From the NCBI RefSeq assembly GCF_004348665.1, contig NZ_SMKM01000009.1, positions 1 to 55,900 on the forward strand: 55,900 nt of DNA. The letters run 5' to 3'. Position 1 is the stretch's first letter. Each line of letters starts with the position of its first letter. Origin of the DNA: Actinomadura sp. GC306. GTDB lineage: Bacteria > Actinomycetota > Actinomycetes > Streptosporangiales > Streptosporangiaceae. A program made the position numbers and the translations under genes. The notes below the pieces were generated by a model. It was given only the letters and a program-made list of their open reading frames with translations. It ran no database searches and was not told the DNA's origin. Of the stretch, positions 31,713 through 40,105 are shown piece after piece.

Positions 31713-32516
31713 TCAAGTGGCGAGGCGCCGCGCGCCGATGTGCCAGGCGAGCACGCGGCGCTCCAGGAGCATGAACACGGCGTTGAAGACGAAGCCGAGG
31801 ATGCCCAGCATCACGATGCCGGCCCACATCCGGGGGAGCTCGAACGAGCGCTGCGCGCCGATGAGCTCGGAGCCGATGCCCGCGGTGCTGCCGAACAGCT
31901 CGGAGATGACCATGAGGATCAGCGCGAACGACAGCGCCACCCGCAGTCCCGCGAAGATCTTCGGGGCGGCCGCGGGGAGGATGATGGTCACCATCCGGCG
32001 GAACCGGCCGACGCCGAACACCTTGGCCGTCTCCAGCTGCAGGGTGTCCACGGTCCGGACGCCGTCGCTGGTGTTCAGCAGCACCGGCCACACCACGCCG
32101 AACGCGATCGTGACGATCTGCATGGTGGAGCCCAGGCTGAACACGATGATGAAGAACGGCAGCAGCGTGGGCGGCGGCACCGCGCGCAGGAACTCCAGCA
32201 CCGGCGAGGCCATGTCGGACAGGACCCGCGACCGGCCGATCGCCGCGCCGAGCACCACGCCGGCCGCGCCCGCGGCGCCCCACCCGATGAACAGGTGGGT
32301 GAGGCTGGTGGAGAAGTCGTCCATGGCGTTCTCGGTGAGGAACAGGCTGGACGCCGGCCCGGAGAACCACAGCTCGTGCAGCGCCTGGGCGATCCGGGTC
32401 GGCGGCGGGAAGTAGGTCTCGTTGACCGCGCGGGTGACGACCTCCCACAGCAGGAAGACCAGGACGACGAGCCATGCGTGCGCGGCGAACCCGCGCAGGG
32501 CCTTCAGGACTCTCAT
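31713..32516 (-). CDS. ABC importer permease, SsuC/TauC type (second)
   Basis: This 267-residue membrane protein has about six helices and the permease EAA-like loop AKVFGVGRFRRMVTIILPAAAPKIFAGL, which contacts the ATPase. AVPPPTLLPFFIIVFSLG and FALILMVISELFGSTAGIG are typical of SsuC/TauC-family permeases. Its ATG overlaps the stop of the first permease gene (ATGA at 32516-32513), with GGAGGG upstream. With two different permeases the importer is probably a heterodimer. Confidence 0.9.
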   Translation of the reverse strand: MRVLKALRGFAAHAWLVVLVFLLWEVVTRAVNETYFPPPTRIAQALHELWFSGPASSLFLTENAMDDFSTSLTHLFIGWGAAGAAGVVLGAAIGRSRVLSDMASPVLEFLRAVPPPTLLPFFIIVFSLGSTMQIVTIAFGVVWPVLLNTSDGVRTVDTLQLETAKVFGVGRFRRMVTIILPAAAPKIFAGLRVALSFALILMVISELFGSTAGIGSELIGAQRSFELPRMWAGIVMLGILGFVFNAVFMLLERRVLAWHIGARRLAT

Positions 32517-33289
32517 GCGACACCCTCCACCCTTGCCGAGTGCCACCGGAACGCGACCCGCTCCAACCCGAGCAGGGCCAGGTTGGCCAGGAGCCCGAGG
32601 ACACCGGCCCACACGGCGCCGGCCAGCAGCAGGTCCGTGCGGCCGCCGCCGGCCTGCGTGGAGCTGAGGTAGATGCCGACGCCGTCGATCCCGCCGGCCA
32701 GCAGCTCGGTGCTGACCACGACGATGAGGGCGACGGAGGCGGCGATGCGGACGCCGGTGGTGATGAACGGCGCGGCGCTCGGCAGCGAGACGCGCCACAG
32801 CACCGACGGCGTCCCGAACCCGAAGCTGCGCAGGGTGTCCTTCGCGACGGGGTCGACGTCGCGGAGCGCGTACAGGGTGTTGATCAGGATCGGCCACAGG
32901 CACGCGTAGAAGATCAAGGACATCTTCATCTGCGTCGGGTCCGCGAACAGGATGATGGCGAGCGGGATCAGCGCGACCGAGGGGATGGGCCGCATGAGCT
33001 CGACGAGCGCGCGGGCGGCGTTGCCCAGGAACGGTACCGAGCCGAGCAGGACGCCCAGCGGGACCGCCACGAGCACCGCCAGCGCGAGCCCGCCGAACCA
33101 CGCCTGCAGCGTCGCCGCGACGTCGACGAGGAACTCCCCGTCCACGGCGAGCTTCCCGGCCTCCCCCAGAACGGTCGACGCCGGGGGGAGGGCGGACGCG
33201 TCCACGAGGCCGGTACGGCTCACGACCTCGAGGACGACGACCGCACCGGCCACCCCGGCGGCGCCGAAGACGATGCGGCGAAAACTCAT
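32513..33289 (-). CDS. ABC importer permease, SsuC/TauC type (first)
   Basis: This 258-residue permease has the same fold as its partner: RPIPSVALIPLAIILFADPTQMK, the coupling loop LRSFGFGTPSVLWRVSLPSAAPFI, and ASVALIVVVSTELLAGGIDGVG. Its ATG overlaps the stop of the binding-protein gene (ATGA at 33289-33286) and its own stop overlaps the next permease. Compared with the usual single SsuC, this duplicated permease set is less common and may indicate a substrate other than simple sulfonates. Confidence 0.9.
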   Translation of the reverse strand: MSFRRIVFGAAGVAGAVVVLEVVSRTGLVDASALPPASTVLGEAGKLAVDGEFLVDVAATLQAWFGGLALAVLVAVPLGVLLGSVPFLGNAARALVELMRPIPSVALIPLAIILFADPTQMKMSLIFYACLWPILINTLYALRDVDPVAKDTLRSFGFGTPSVLWRVSLPSAAPFITTGVRIAASVALIVVVSTELLAGGIDGVGIYLSSTQAGGGRTDLLLAGAVWAGVLGLLANLALLGLERVAFRWHSARVEGVA

Positions 33290-34272
33290 GCGGCGGATTC
33301 GGCGATGAACTGCTTGACGTCGATCTTCTCGTCGACGTAGCCGAACTGGAGCATCACGTCCGCCACGCGCTGCAGCCGGGTGGCGTTCAGCGTGGTCGGG
33401 AAGGTGCCGAGGCTCATGGTCGAGGCGACCTCGGCGTCGATGCCCTTGGCGTAGGTGGGCAGGGTGTCCTGGACGAGCTTACGGTCGGCCGCCATGCCCT
33501 GCGCCTTCTGGAGGGCGCGCTGGAAGGCCGCGGTCGTCTTCGGGTGGTCCTGGATGAACTTCTCGGTGGCGGCGTAGCCGGCGACCGGGAAGTCGGCGGT
33601 CGGGCCGCTGGAGGTGTCGGCGACCATGCGGGCGCCCAGCGACTTCTGCATCTGGGTGCCGAACGGCTCGATGGCCTGGACGGCCTCGACGCTCTTCGAC
33701 TTCAGGGCCTGCTCCATGGCGGGCGGGGCGACCTCCACGAAGTTGTCGTCCTCGTCGAAGTCCACGCCCTTGGGCTTGGCGGCGGCCCGGACCAGCAGGG
33801 TGCTGATGTTGCGGCGGGTGTTGACGGCGATCTTCTTGCCCTTGAGGTCCTCGATCGTGCGGTACGAGGAGTCCTTGCGCACCAGCACGGTGTGGGTCTT
33901 CGGGGCGCTCTGGAAGCCCTCGGCGACGATCTTCGGCTTGAAGCCGGGGTCCTTGACGCCGGCGGTCAGCAGCGAGACGTAGTTGCCGAAGCTGAAGTCC
34001 AGCCGGCCGCTCTTCAGCAGCGGGATGCCGGCCGCACCGCCCTGGATGACCTGTGTCTTGACGTTCAGGCCCTCGGCCTTGAACAGCCCCTTGTCGATCG
34101 CGATCTGCACCGGGGCGGTGTCGGCGACGGTCATCGTCCCGAGCGTGATATCGGTCTTCTCCAGGCCGTTGGCCGAGGACCCCTCGTCCGAGTCGCCGCA
34201 GGCGACCAGGGAGAGTCCGAGGGCGAGGGCGAGGGCGCCGCCGAGGATGGTGCGGCGGTGGGAAGCAGACAT
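33286..34272 (-). CDS. ABC importer substrate-binding lipoprotein (NMT1/SsuA-like)
   Basis: This 328-residue protein starts with a lipoprotein signal, MSASHRRTILGGALALALGL then SLVACGDSDEG, with the lipobox LVAC. The mature part has the NMT1/SsuA-type periplasmic fold: ITLGTMTVADTAPVQIAIDKGLF, VIQGGAAGIPLLKSGRLDFSFGNY and KGKKIAVNTRRN. It should capture an organic anion outside the membrane and deliver it to the two permeases. GGAGC lies 7 nt before the ATG. A hairpin at 34302-34322 sits in the short leader. The substrate cannot be told; the downstream monooxygenase suggests an oxidisable, maybe aromatic, compound. Confidence 0.88.
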   Translation of the reverse strand: MSASHRRTILGGALALALGLSLVACGDSDEGSSANGLEKTDITLGTMTVADTAPVQIAIDKGLFKAEGLNVKTQVIQGGAAGIPLLKSGRLDFSFGNYVSLLTAGVKDPGFKPKIVAEGFQSAPKTHTVLVRKDSSYRTIEDLKGKKIAVNTRRNISTLLVRAAAKPKGVDFDEDDNFVEVAPPAMEQALKSKSVEAVQAIEPFGTQMQKSLGARMVADTSSGPTADFPVAGYAATEKFIQDHPKTTAAFQRALQKAQGMAADRKLVQDTLPTYAKGIDAEVASTMSLGTFPTTLNATRLQRVADVMLQFGYVDEKIDVKQFIAESAA

Positions 34273-34301
34273 GATCAATGCTCCATTTGCGGGGGAAGCT
34301 G

Positions 34302-34322
34302 GTCGAAAGCTGATCTTTCGAC
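34302..34322 (-). promoter_or_regulatory. Hairpin in leader of ABC importer operon
   Basis: Arms GTCGAAAG and CTTTCGAC enclose CTGAT, and GCT/AGC pairs extend the helix beyond one mismatch. It lies 30-50 nt before the binding-protein ATG and could be an attenuator, an operator, or an mRNA stabiliser. Confidence 0.45.
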
Positions 34323-34596
34323 GAGCCGGGAGCGTAGCGCACCACGCGGGCGTCGGGGGCGAGATGCCAGCTTTACGTGCAGATATGTAAACACACGTGA
34401 GCAATCGGTGACATTTCCGTCTCCCACATCACAAGTCTGGATCTGATGTGATCATTCGGGTTGGCCATGTTGGTTGCTCTGTGTTGCAATGTTCGGCGCT
34501 TGCCCACAGTGGAGCGGGCAGGTGACACGACCCGGATCTCGTTCAGGGTCACTGTGCGCCGCGAGCGATCGACCCATTGAGAGGTAGCGGAGGGCA
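34323..34596. promoter_or_regulatory. Divergent promoter region, ABC importer and conservon
   Basis: This stretch separates the two divergent operons. A spaced inverted repeat (CACATCA at 34425-34431, TGATGTG at 34444-34450) lies near its middle and could be an operator. A seven-codon frame with two Cys codons (GTG at 34396 to TAA at 34373, minus strand) is noted but not convincing as a gene. GGAGGG precedes the cvnA GTG. Confidence 0.35.
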
Positions 34597-37500
34597 GTGC
34601 GGAAAGCCGAAGGGGCCGAGATGGCCCCGCAGTCCCCTCAGCCAGGCCCGTCTGCCAGCGAGGACGCCCCCAAGCGAGGCTTCCTGGGAGGCCGGTTCAG
34701 GCTGCGCAACTGGCGCGTGCGGACGCGCCTCTTCGCCCTCATCGCGGTGCCCACGATCGTGGCCGCACTCCTTGCGGGCTTTCGCGTCGAGGTGTCCATG
34801 GAGGACGCCGAGGCCTATGCCCGGACGGGCCAGATGGCTACGCTCGGTAAGGAGCTGACTGCGCTCGCCCACGAGGTGGAGAACGAGCGCGACGCGATGG
34901 CGACCCGGGCGGCCGGCGGCGCCCGCGCCGTCAACGACGAGGAGCTGAAGCAGCGCCAGGAGGCGGTCGACGCGGCCGCCCGCAAGGTGCGCGCCGCGGC
35001 CGACGGGCTGGAGATCAACGCCCCCGGGCTGGAACTGGCGCTCCGCAACGTCCTCGACCGCGTCAACGACCTGGCCGCCGTGCGGGCGCTGGCCTCGCGC
35101 GTGGCGGCCGGCCCCATCATCGAGAAGTACGGCGAGTTCATCGACGACTTCAGCAGCTACCACCTGCTGGTCTCCCAGGACGCCCCGACGCCCGAGCTCG
35201 CGCAGGGCGCGCTCGCCCTCGCCGACCTCGCCAGCGCCAAGGACGCCGCGTCCCGCGAGCGGGCCCTCATCGGCGCCGCCCTCTGGGAGGGGCGGTTCCT
35301 GCCCCTCGACCGCTCCGCGGTCGACGGCGCCCGCGCCGACCTGGACACCAGCATCGCGGCGTTCCGCAACTCGGCGACCGCGCAGCAGCTCCAGCTCTTC
35401 GAGGACACCGTCACCGGCCCCGAGCTGGACCGCGCGGAGGTCACCCGGCTGCGGACGCTCGCGGTCGCCGACCGCTCGCCGGGCCTGCAGGTGCGGCTCG
35501 GCAGCCGGGTCGCCAACGGCTGGACGGCCGACTCCAGCGTCCGCATCGACAAGCTGCGCGCGGTCGAGCAGAAGATCGCCTCGGACCTCGCCGCGAACGC
35601 CGACGACGCCAAGGCCAGCGCCCAGACCGACGCCATCCGGGACGGGGCGCTGCTGTTCCTCGTCCTCGCGATCGTCCTGGCGACCGTCATCCTGGTGGCC
35701 CGGTCGCTGGTGCGGCCGCTGCGCCGGCTGCAGTCCGGCGCCCTGGAGGTCGCCGGCACCCGGCTGCCCGGCCTGGTCGACCGGCTGCGCGATCCGGAGG
35801 CCGCCGCCGGCGGCATCGAGGTCGAACCCATCGAGATCGACTCCACCGACGAGATCGGCCAGGTGGCGCGGGCGTTCGACGAGGTCCACCGCGAGGCGGT
35901 CCGGCTGGCGGCCGACGAGGCCGTCCTGCGCGGCAACATCAACGCGATGTTCGTCAACCTCTCGCGCCGCAGCCAGTCGCTGATCGAGCGCCAGCTGAAG
36001 CTGATCGAGGAGCTGGAGCAGAGCGAGCGCGACGAGGAGCAGCTCGGGAACCTGTTCCGGCTGGACCACCTGGCGACCCGCATGCGCCGCAACAACGAGA
36101 ACCTCCTCGTTCTCGGCGGGCAGGACCAGGTGCGCCGGTGGAACCAGCCCGTCCCGCTGATCGACGTGGTGCGCGCCTCGCTGTCGGAGGTCGAGCAGTA
36201 CGAGCGGGTCGCGCTGCGGGTCCAGGGCGACATGACCGTCGCCGGCCCCGTCGTGAACGACCTCGTCCACCTGCTGGCCGAGCTGGTGGAGAACGCCACG
36301 GTCTTCTCCGCCGACCACACCAAGGTGACCGTCTCGGGGCAGATGCTGAGCGGCGGCGGCGCCATGCTGCAGATCACCGACAACGGTGTGGGCATGTCGA
36401 CCGAGGAGCTGGAGCAGGCCAACTGGCGGCTCGCGAACCCGCCCGTCATCGACTTCTCCGCGGCGCGCCGCATGGGCCTGTTCGTGGTCGGCCGCCTGGC
36501 CGTCCGGCACGGGATCCGCGTGGAGCTGCGCGCCGCGCAGGGCGGCGGCCTCACCGCGTTCGTGGTGCTGCCCGAAGCGGTGATCACCCCCGGCGAGACC
36601 GGCGGGTTCGGCGGCCGCGGTGTCAACGGCCGGGAGAGCGACGGCCAGCAGCTCGCCGCGCTGACCACCGGTGAGCCGCCCGCCGGCGGCGGATTCGCCC
36701 AGGACGGCTACGGGCCCGCCGGTTCCCCGATGGGCGGCGGCACCGGAGCCCACTCCATGGGCGGCGGCACCGGGCCGCTGCGCTCGCTGCGCGGCGGGAC
36801 CGGCCCGCAGCCGGCCATGAACGAGACGGGCCCGATCCCCGCCGCCGGCGGCGGCCCCGGCTCGTTCCCCGGCACCGGGCCGCTGCCCACCGTGTCGCAC
36901 GGCGACCAGGGGCGGCCCGTCGACGACCCGTACCGGTCCGACGACCGGCCGCCGCCCCCGCGCCGGCCGGGCGAGCTGCCCGTCCGCCGTCCCGGCGCCC
37001 AGCTGCCGAGCAAGCCGGCGGACGACGGCCCGAACGGCCTGTTCCAGCCGCGCAGCGAACGGCAGGACGGCGCCGCCAACGGCGCCTACGGCCAGGGCGG
37101 CCCCCAGTCCGTCGTCCCGGAGGCCCAGCCGGTGGTGCCCGAGCCGGGCGGCTCGCGGCAGATCCCGTGGGAGACCGGGCCGCTGGAGCAGGTGGGCGGG
37201 GAGTCCGGGCACGGCCCGCGCGACCCCTACGGCGACGCGTCGCAGACCGGCCCCGTGCCGCGGCGGCGCACGTCCCAGTGGGACACCGGCGAGCTGGCGC
37301 CGCCCCAGGGCGGGATGCCCGCGCCGCGTCCGGCGCAGGAACCGCCCGTCCCAGAGCCGTCCGTGCGGGCGCCCCAGGCACCGCCGGTGCAGGCGCCGCC
37401 GGAGCAGCAGGCGCCACCGCGGGGGCCCGAACGTTCGCCCATCTTCGACGCGATGCAATCGGAGTGGTTCATGCGAAGGTCGGGAGACAGTTCAGGGGAG

Positions 37501-37905
37501 GACCCCGTGCGGGGCTGGGAGTCCCCGGCGGACGCGGGCTTCCGCGCCGCCGAGGCCGCCCGCGAGCCCGTCGCGACGTCGCGCACGAGCGTCGGGCTGC
37601 CCAAGCGGGTGCCGGGCAAGAACCGGGTCCCCGGAGCGGTGGGCCGCACGCCGGCCGGGAACGCGCAGGCCGGAGCCGCTCCGGCGGCGGGCCAGGCATT
37701 GCCGCAGAGCCCCGCTCAGGGGCAGGCTGTGTCGGGCGGGCAGCCGCAGGACCGGCAGGGATACGGCCAGCCGGCCGACGTCGTACGCAACCGCTTCGCG
37801 AGCCTCCAGCGCGGCGTCCATCGGGGACGCCACGAGGCACGCGGCGCAGGCACGTCAGGTGAGGCGCCGTCACAGGGTGACGGCGAGACAGGAGGCACCC
37901 GGTGA
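34597..37905 (+). CDS. cvnA: CvnA: nitrate/nitrite-sensing-type histidine kinase-like protein
   Basis: This 1,102-residue membrane protein is the sensor of a conservon. A first transmembrane segment lies at about 45-63 (LFALIAVPTIVAALLAGF), followed by an extracytoplasmic nitrate/nitrite-sensing-type helical domain, a second segment at about 349-369 (LLFLVLAIVLATVILVARSL), a HAMP-like linker and a GHKL ATPase domain (LVHLLAELVENATVFSADHT, ITDNGVGMS). The last 420 residues are Pro/Gly-rich with TGP-type repeats (GGTGP, TGPIP, TGPLP) and are likely disordered. In Streptomyces, Cvn proteins form a membrane complex resembling a G-protein-coupled receptor system. The GTG start has GGAGGG upstream; the stop overlaps cvnB (GTGA). 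Confidence 0.9.
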   Translation: MRKAEGAEMAPQSPQPGPSASEDAPKRGFLGGRFRLRNWRVRTRLFALIAVPTIVAALLAGFRVEVSMEDAEAYARTGQMATLGKELTALAHEVENERDAMATRAAGGARAVNDEELKQRQEAVDAAARKVRAAADGLEINAPGLELALRNVLDRVNDLAAVRALASRVAAGPIIEKYGEFIDDFSSYHLLVSQDAPTPELAQGALALADLASAKDAASRERALIGAALWEGRFLPLDRSAVDGARADLDTSIAAFRNSATAQQLQLFEDTVTGPELDRAEVTRLRTLAVADRSPGLQVRLGSRVANGWTADSSVRIDKLRAVEQKIASDLAANADDAKASAQTDAIRDGALLFLVLAIVLATVILVARSLVRPLRRLQSGALEVAGTRLPGLVDRLRDPEAAAGGIEVEPIEIDSTDEIGQVARAFDEVHREAVRLAADEAVLRGNINAMFVNLSRRSQSLIERQLKLIEELEQSERDEEQLGNLFRLDHLATRMRRNNENLLVLGGQDQVRRWNQPVPLIDVVRASLSEVEQYERVALRVQGDMTVAGPVVNDLVHLLAELVENATVFSADHTKVTVSGQMLSGGGAMLQITDNGVGMSTEELEQANWRLANPPVIDFSAARRMGLFVVGRLAVRHGIRVELRAAQGGGLTAFVVLPEAVITPGETGGFGGRGVNGRESDGQQLAALTTGEPPAGGGFAQDGYGPAGSPMGGGTGAHSMGGGTGPLRSLRGGTGPQPAMNETGPIPAAGGGPGSFPGTGPLPTVSHGDQGRPVDDPYRSDDRPPPPRRPGELPVRRPGAQLPSKPADDGPNGLFQPRSERQDGAANGAYGQGGPQSVVPEAQPVVPEPGGSRQIPWETGPLEQVGGESGHGPRDPYGDASQTGPVPRRRTSQWDTGELAPPQGGMPAPRPAQEPPVPEPSVRAPQAPPVQAPPEQQAPPRGPERSPIFDAMQSEWFMRRSGDSSGEDPVRGWESPADAGFRAAEAAREPVATSRTSVGLPKRVPGKNRVPGAVGRTPAGNAQAGAAPAAGQALPQSPAQGQAVSGGQPQDRQGYGQPADVVRNRFASLQRGVHRGRHEARGAGTSGEAPSQGDGETGGTR

Positions 37906-38348
37906 GCGGGCAGGATCTCAACTGGTTGGTGACGAACTTCGCGGACCGTGTCGCGAAGGTCGCGCACGCCGTCGTGGTCTCCTCGGACGGATTGCCGATG
38001 GCGTACTCCTCGGGTTTCCCGCCCGAGCGTGCGGACCAGCTCTCGGCGATCGCCTCGGGGCTGATGAGCCTGACCCAGGGCGCGGCGAAGATCTTCGACG
38101 CGGGCGGGGTGAACCAGACCGTCGTCGAGATGGACCGCGGCCTGCTGTTCGTGATGTCCATCACGAACGGGTCGGTCTTCGCGGTGCTCGCGGCGCCGGA
38201 CTGCGACCTCGGACTCGTGGCGTACGAGATGACGCTGCTGGTGGAGCGGGTCGGCAGGGTGCTGTCGCCCGCGCTGCGCGCGCAGGAGCAGCCTCCGTAC
38301 TCGGGTCCGCCGGTGACGGAGATGGGCGCCGGCCCCGCCCGCTATTGA
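37902..38348 (+). CDS. cvnB: CvnB: roadblock/LC7-domain protein
   Basis: This 148-residue protein is a roadblock/LC7 domain: LNWLVTNFADRVAKVAHAVV opens the fold and VSSDGLPMAYSSGFPPERADQ follows, with LLFVMSITNGSVFAVLAAPDCD in the second half. In conservons CvnB is thought to modulate the partner GTPase CvnD, as MglB does for MglA. It is translationally coupled to cvnA by a GTGA overlap and precedes cvnC by 30 bp. The C-terminal tail is proline-rich. Confidence 0.92.
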   Translation: MSGQDLNWLVTNFADRVAKVAHAVVVSSDGLPMAYSSGFPPERADQLSAIASGLMSLTQGAAKIFDAGGVNQTVVEMDRGLLFVMSITNGSVFAVLAAPDCDLGLVAYEMTLLVERVGRVLSPALRAQEQPPYSGPPVTEMGAGPARY

Positions 38349-38378
38349 TCGTGACTGACTCTGACGGAGGTCGGCGAC

Positions 38379-38828
38379 ATGGATCGAGGCAGCTTCGGAG
38401 GCGGTCCCGGGGGTCCCGGGCGCTGGCCCGGTGACCACGGGCGGGCGCCCGCGCCGGGACGCCCCCCCGAACGGGAGAGCGAGGCGAGTTCGCTGGTGCG
38501 CCCGTACGCCGTGACGGGGGGACGCACCAAGCCGCGCTACGATCTCGCCATCGAGGCGCTGGTCACCGCGGCGCCCTACCCGCCGCGGGACGTGGCCGTG
38601 CTCACCCCGGAGTACCGGGCGATCATGGATCTGTGCCGCTCGGCCCGCTCGGTCGCCGAGGTCTCGGCGCTGCTGCGGCTGCCGCTCGGCGTCGCCCGGG
38701 TGCTCGTCGCCGACATGGCCGTCGAGGGGCTGCTGCGGCTGCACCAGTCCCAGCCGGCCACGACCACCGGCGGACAGCCGGACCTCCGCTTGCTAGAAAG
38801 GGTGCTCAGTGGCCTTCGGAAGCTCTGA
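38379..38828 (+). CDS. cvnC: CvnC: DUF742 protein
   Basis: This 149-residue protein belongs to DUF742, the third conservon component. After a Gly/Pro-rich N-terminus it shows LVRPYAVTGGRTKPRYDLAI, the family hallmark, and a C-terminal winged-helix-like block SVAEVSALLRLPLGVARVLVADM. GGAGG lies 8 nt before its ATG. Its end overlaps the cvnD start by 20 bp. It may bind DNA or bridge the complex; its biochemical role is not established. Confidence 0.92.
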   Translation: MDRGSFGGGPGGPGRWPGDHGRAPAPGRPPERESEASSLVRPYAVTGGRTKPRYDLAIEALVTAAPYPPRDVAVLTPEYRAIMDLCRSARSVAEVSALLRLPLGVARVLVADMAVEGLLRLHQSQPATTTGGQPDLRLLERVLSGLRKL

Positions 38829-39483
38829 CCAGGTTCCGGTCCCGGGGTCGCACGGCGGAGAGGCCGAGCTGACCTCGGTCAAGATCGTCGTCGGCGGCGG
38901 GTTCGGTGTCGGCAAGACCACCTTCGTCGGGTCGGTCTCGGAGATCATGCCTCTCACCACCGAGGCGGTGATGACCGCGGCCAGCGCCGACGTGGACGAC
39001 CTGTCGGCCGTGCCGGACAAGACGACCACCACGGTCGCGATGGACTTCGGGCGCGTGTCGCTCGACAGCGAACTGATCCTCTACCTGTTCGGCACGCCCG
39101 GGCAGCACCGCTTCTGGTTCATGTGGGACGACCTCGTCCGCGGCGCCATCGGCGCCGTGGTGCTGGTCGACACCCGCCGGCTGGAGGACTGCTTCGCCGC
39201 GGTGGACTACTTCGAGGAGCTCGGCCTGCCGTTCGTGGTGGGCGTCAACGGGTTCCACGGGGAGTTCCAGTACGCCGTGGACGACATCCGCGACGCGCTG
39301 TCGATCAGCGCGCACGTGCCGATCGTCCAGTGCGACGCGCGGAGCCGCGAGTCCACCAAGGCGGTGCTGATCACGCTCGTGCAGCACGCGATGTCGATGC
39401 ACGCGGCGCCCGCCGCGGGCGCCTCCGCGCCGCCGGCCGCGTCCGGCGGGCAGGTGGGTACGGCGTCGCCCAGCTGGACCTGA
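38809..39483 (+). CDS. cvnD: CvnD: small GTP-binding protein
   Basis: This 224-residue protein is the MglA/Rab-like GTPase of the conservon. The P-loop is VVGGGFGVGKTTFVGS (about 26-41), the G3 motif reads LFGTPGQHRFWFMW, and the G4 position is VGVNGFHG in place of the usual NKxD, a difference typical of Cvn GTPases. CDARSRESTK forms the G5-like region. The C-terminal 30 residues are Ala/Pro-rich. The GTG start lies inside cvnC with GAAAGGG about 6 nt upstream. A terminator follows at 39525-39553. Confidence 0.92.
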   Translation: MAFGSSDQVPVPGSHGGEAELTSVKIVVGGGFGVGKTTFVGSVSEIMPLTTEAVMTAASADVDDLSAVPDKTTTTVAMDFGRVSLDSELILYLFGTPGQHRFWFMWDDLVRGAIGAVVLVDTRRLEDCFAAVDYFEELGLPFVVGVNGFHGEFQYAVDDIRDALSISAHVPIVQCDARSRESTKAVLITLVQHAMSMHAAPAAGASAPPAASGGQVGTASPSWT

Positions 39484-39524
39484 CGCACGTCCCATCGCGT
39501 TCTGGAGCCGGTCCAGACCAATGC

Positions 39525-39553
39525 GGCCCTCGGTGACGACCTCACCGAGGGCC
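39525..39553. terminator. Bidirectional terminator between cvnD and STAS gene
   Basis: Arms GGCCCTCGGTGA and TCACCGAGGGCC enclose CGACC. This perfect 12-bp stem lies between two convergent stop codons. Confidence 0.8.
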
Positions 39554-39569
39554 TCGGTGTCCCCGCCGG

Positions 39570-39914
39570 TCAGGCGGGGCGGCGGATGGCGTCCTCCAGC
39601 GTGTCGGCGAGCGGGATGCGGCGGTACAGGCCGGTCACCACGAGGGTGCGGCGGATGAGCGGGCGGGGAGCGGCGAGGGTGAGGCTCCCGCCGGCGGCGG
39701 TGACCGCCTTGAAGCAGGAGACGATGACCGAGAGGCCGCCGGAGTCCATGAACTCCAGGCCGGCGAGGTCGAGGACGAGGCGCTCGCCGTGTTCGCGGCG
39801 CGTGCTGTCCAGGTAGGTGCGCAGGTCCTGCGAGGAGCTGAGGTCGAGGTCCCCGCGCAGGCGCACGACGGTGTGCCCGGCCTGCGGGCGGGCGGTCATC
39901 TCCAGCAGCGGCAC
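39570..39914 (-). CDS. STAS-domain anti-anti-sigma factor
   Basis: This 114-residue protein is a SpoIIAA/RsbV-type STAS domain: VVRLRGDLDLSSSQDLRTYL and VLDLAGLEFMDSGGLSVIVS, where the Ser in MDSGG is the usual phosphorylation site. Such proteins bind unphosphorylated to an anti-sigma kinase and free a sigma factor. The small ATPase at 5437 is in the right general class but far away, so the partner is unknown. The GTG at 39914 is preceded by GAGGAAG; the frame stays open to 39971. Confidence 0.88.
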   Translation of the reverse strand: MPLLEMTARPQAGHTVVRLRGDLDLSSSQDLRTYLDSTRREHGERLVLDLAGLEFMDSGGLSVIVSCFKAVTAAGGSLTLAAPRPLIRRTLVVTGLYRRIPLADTLEDAIRRPA

Positions 39915-40055
39915 GCGCGGACTTCCTCGGCTCGGGGCAAGTTCGTCAGGCGAATCTTTTCCATACGACAACTATCGCACGGCGGGGCCCCGTGCCGGCC
40001 CGTGGGGCGACGGGGGTGTGCCCGGCGGTGCCCGGCCGTAGGGTGCTGTCGGACA

Positions 40056-40084
40056 GTGCCCGATCCGCTTGTGCCCGATCCGCT
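40056..40084 (+). repeat. 14-bp tandem direct repeat upstream of AAA gene
   Basis: GTGCCCGATCCGCT occurs at 40056-40069 and again at 40071-40084, with a 15-bp period, just ahead of the ribosome binding site of the large AAA gene. It may be a recent duplication or a binding site for a regulator. Confidence 0.6.
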
Positions 40085-40105
40085 GTGTAGGAGAAGGACC
40101 CCCAG

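Noticed and set aside
34373..34396. Seven-codon Cys-containing leader ahead of the ABC importer
   Set aside because: Two Cys codons in a sulfonate-type context are tempting, but there is no promoter spacing, no family motif and no linked stem as at the sulfur operon.
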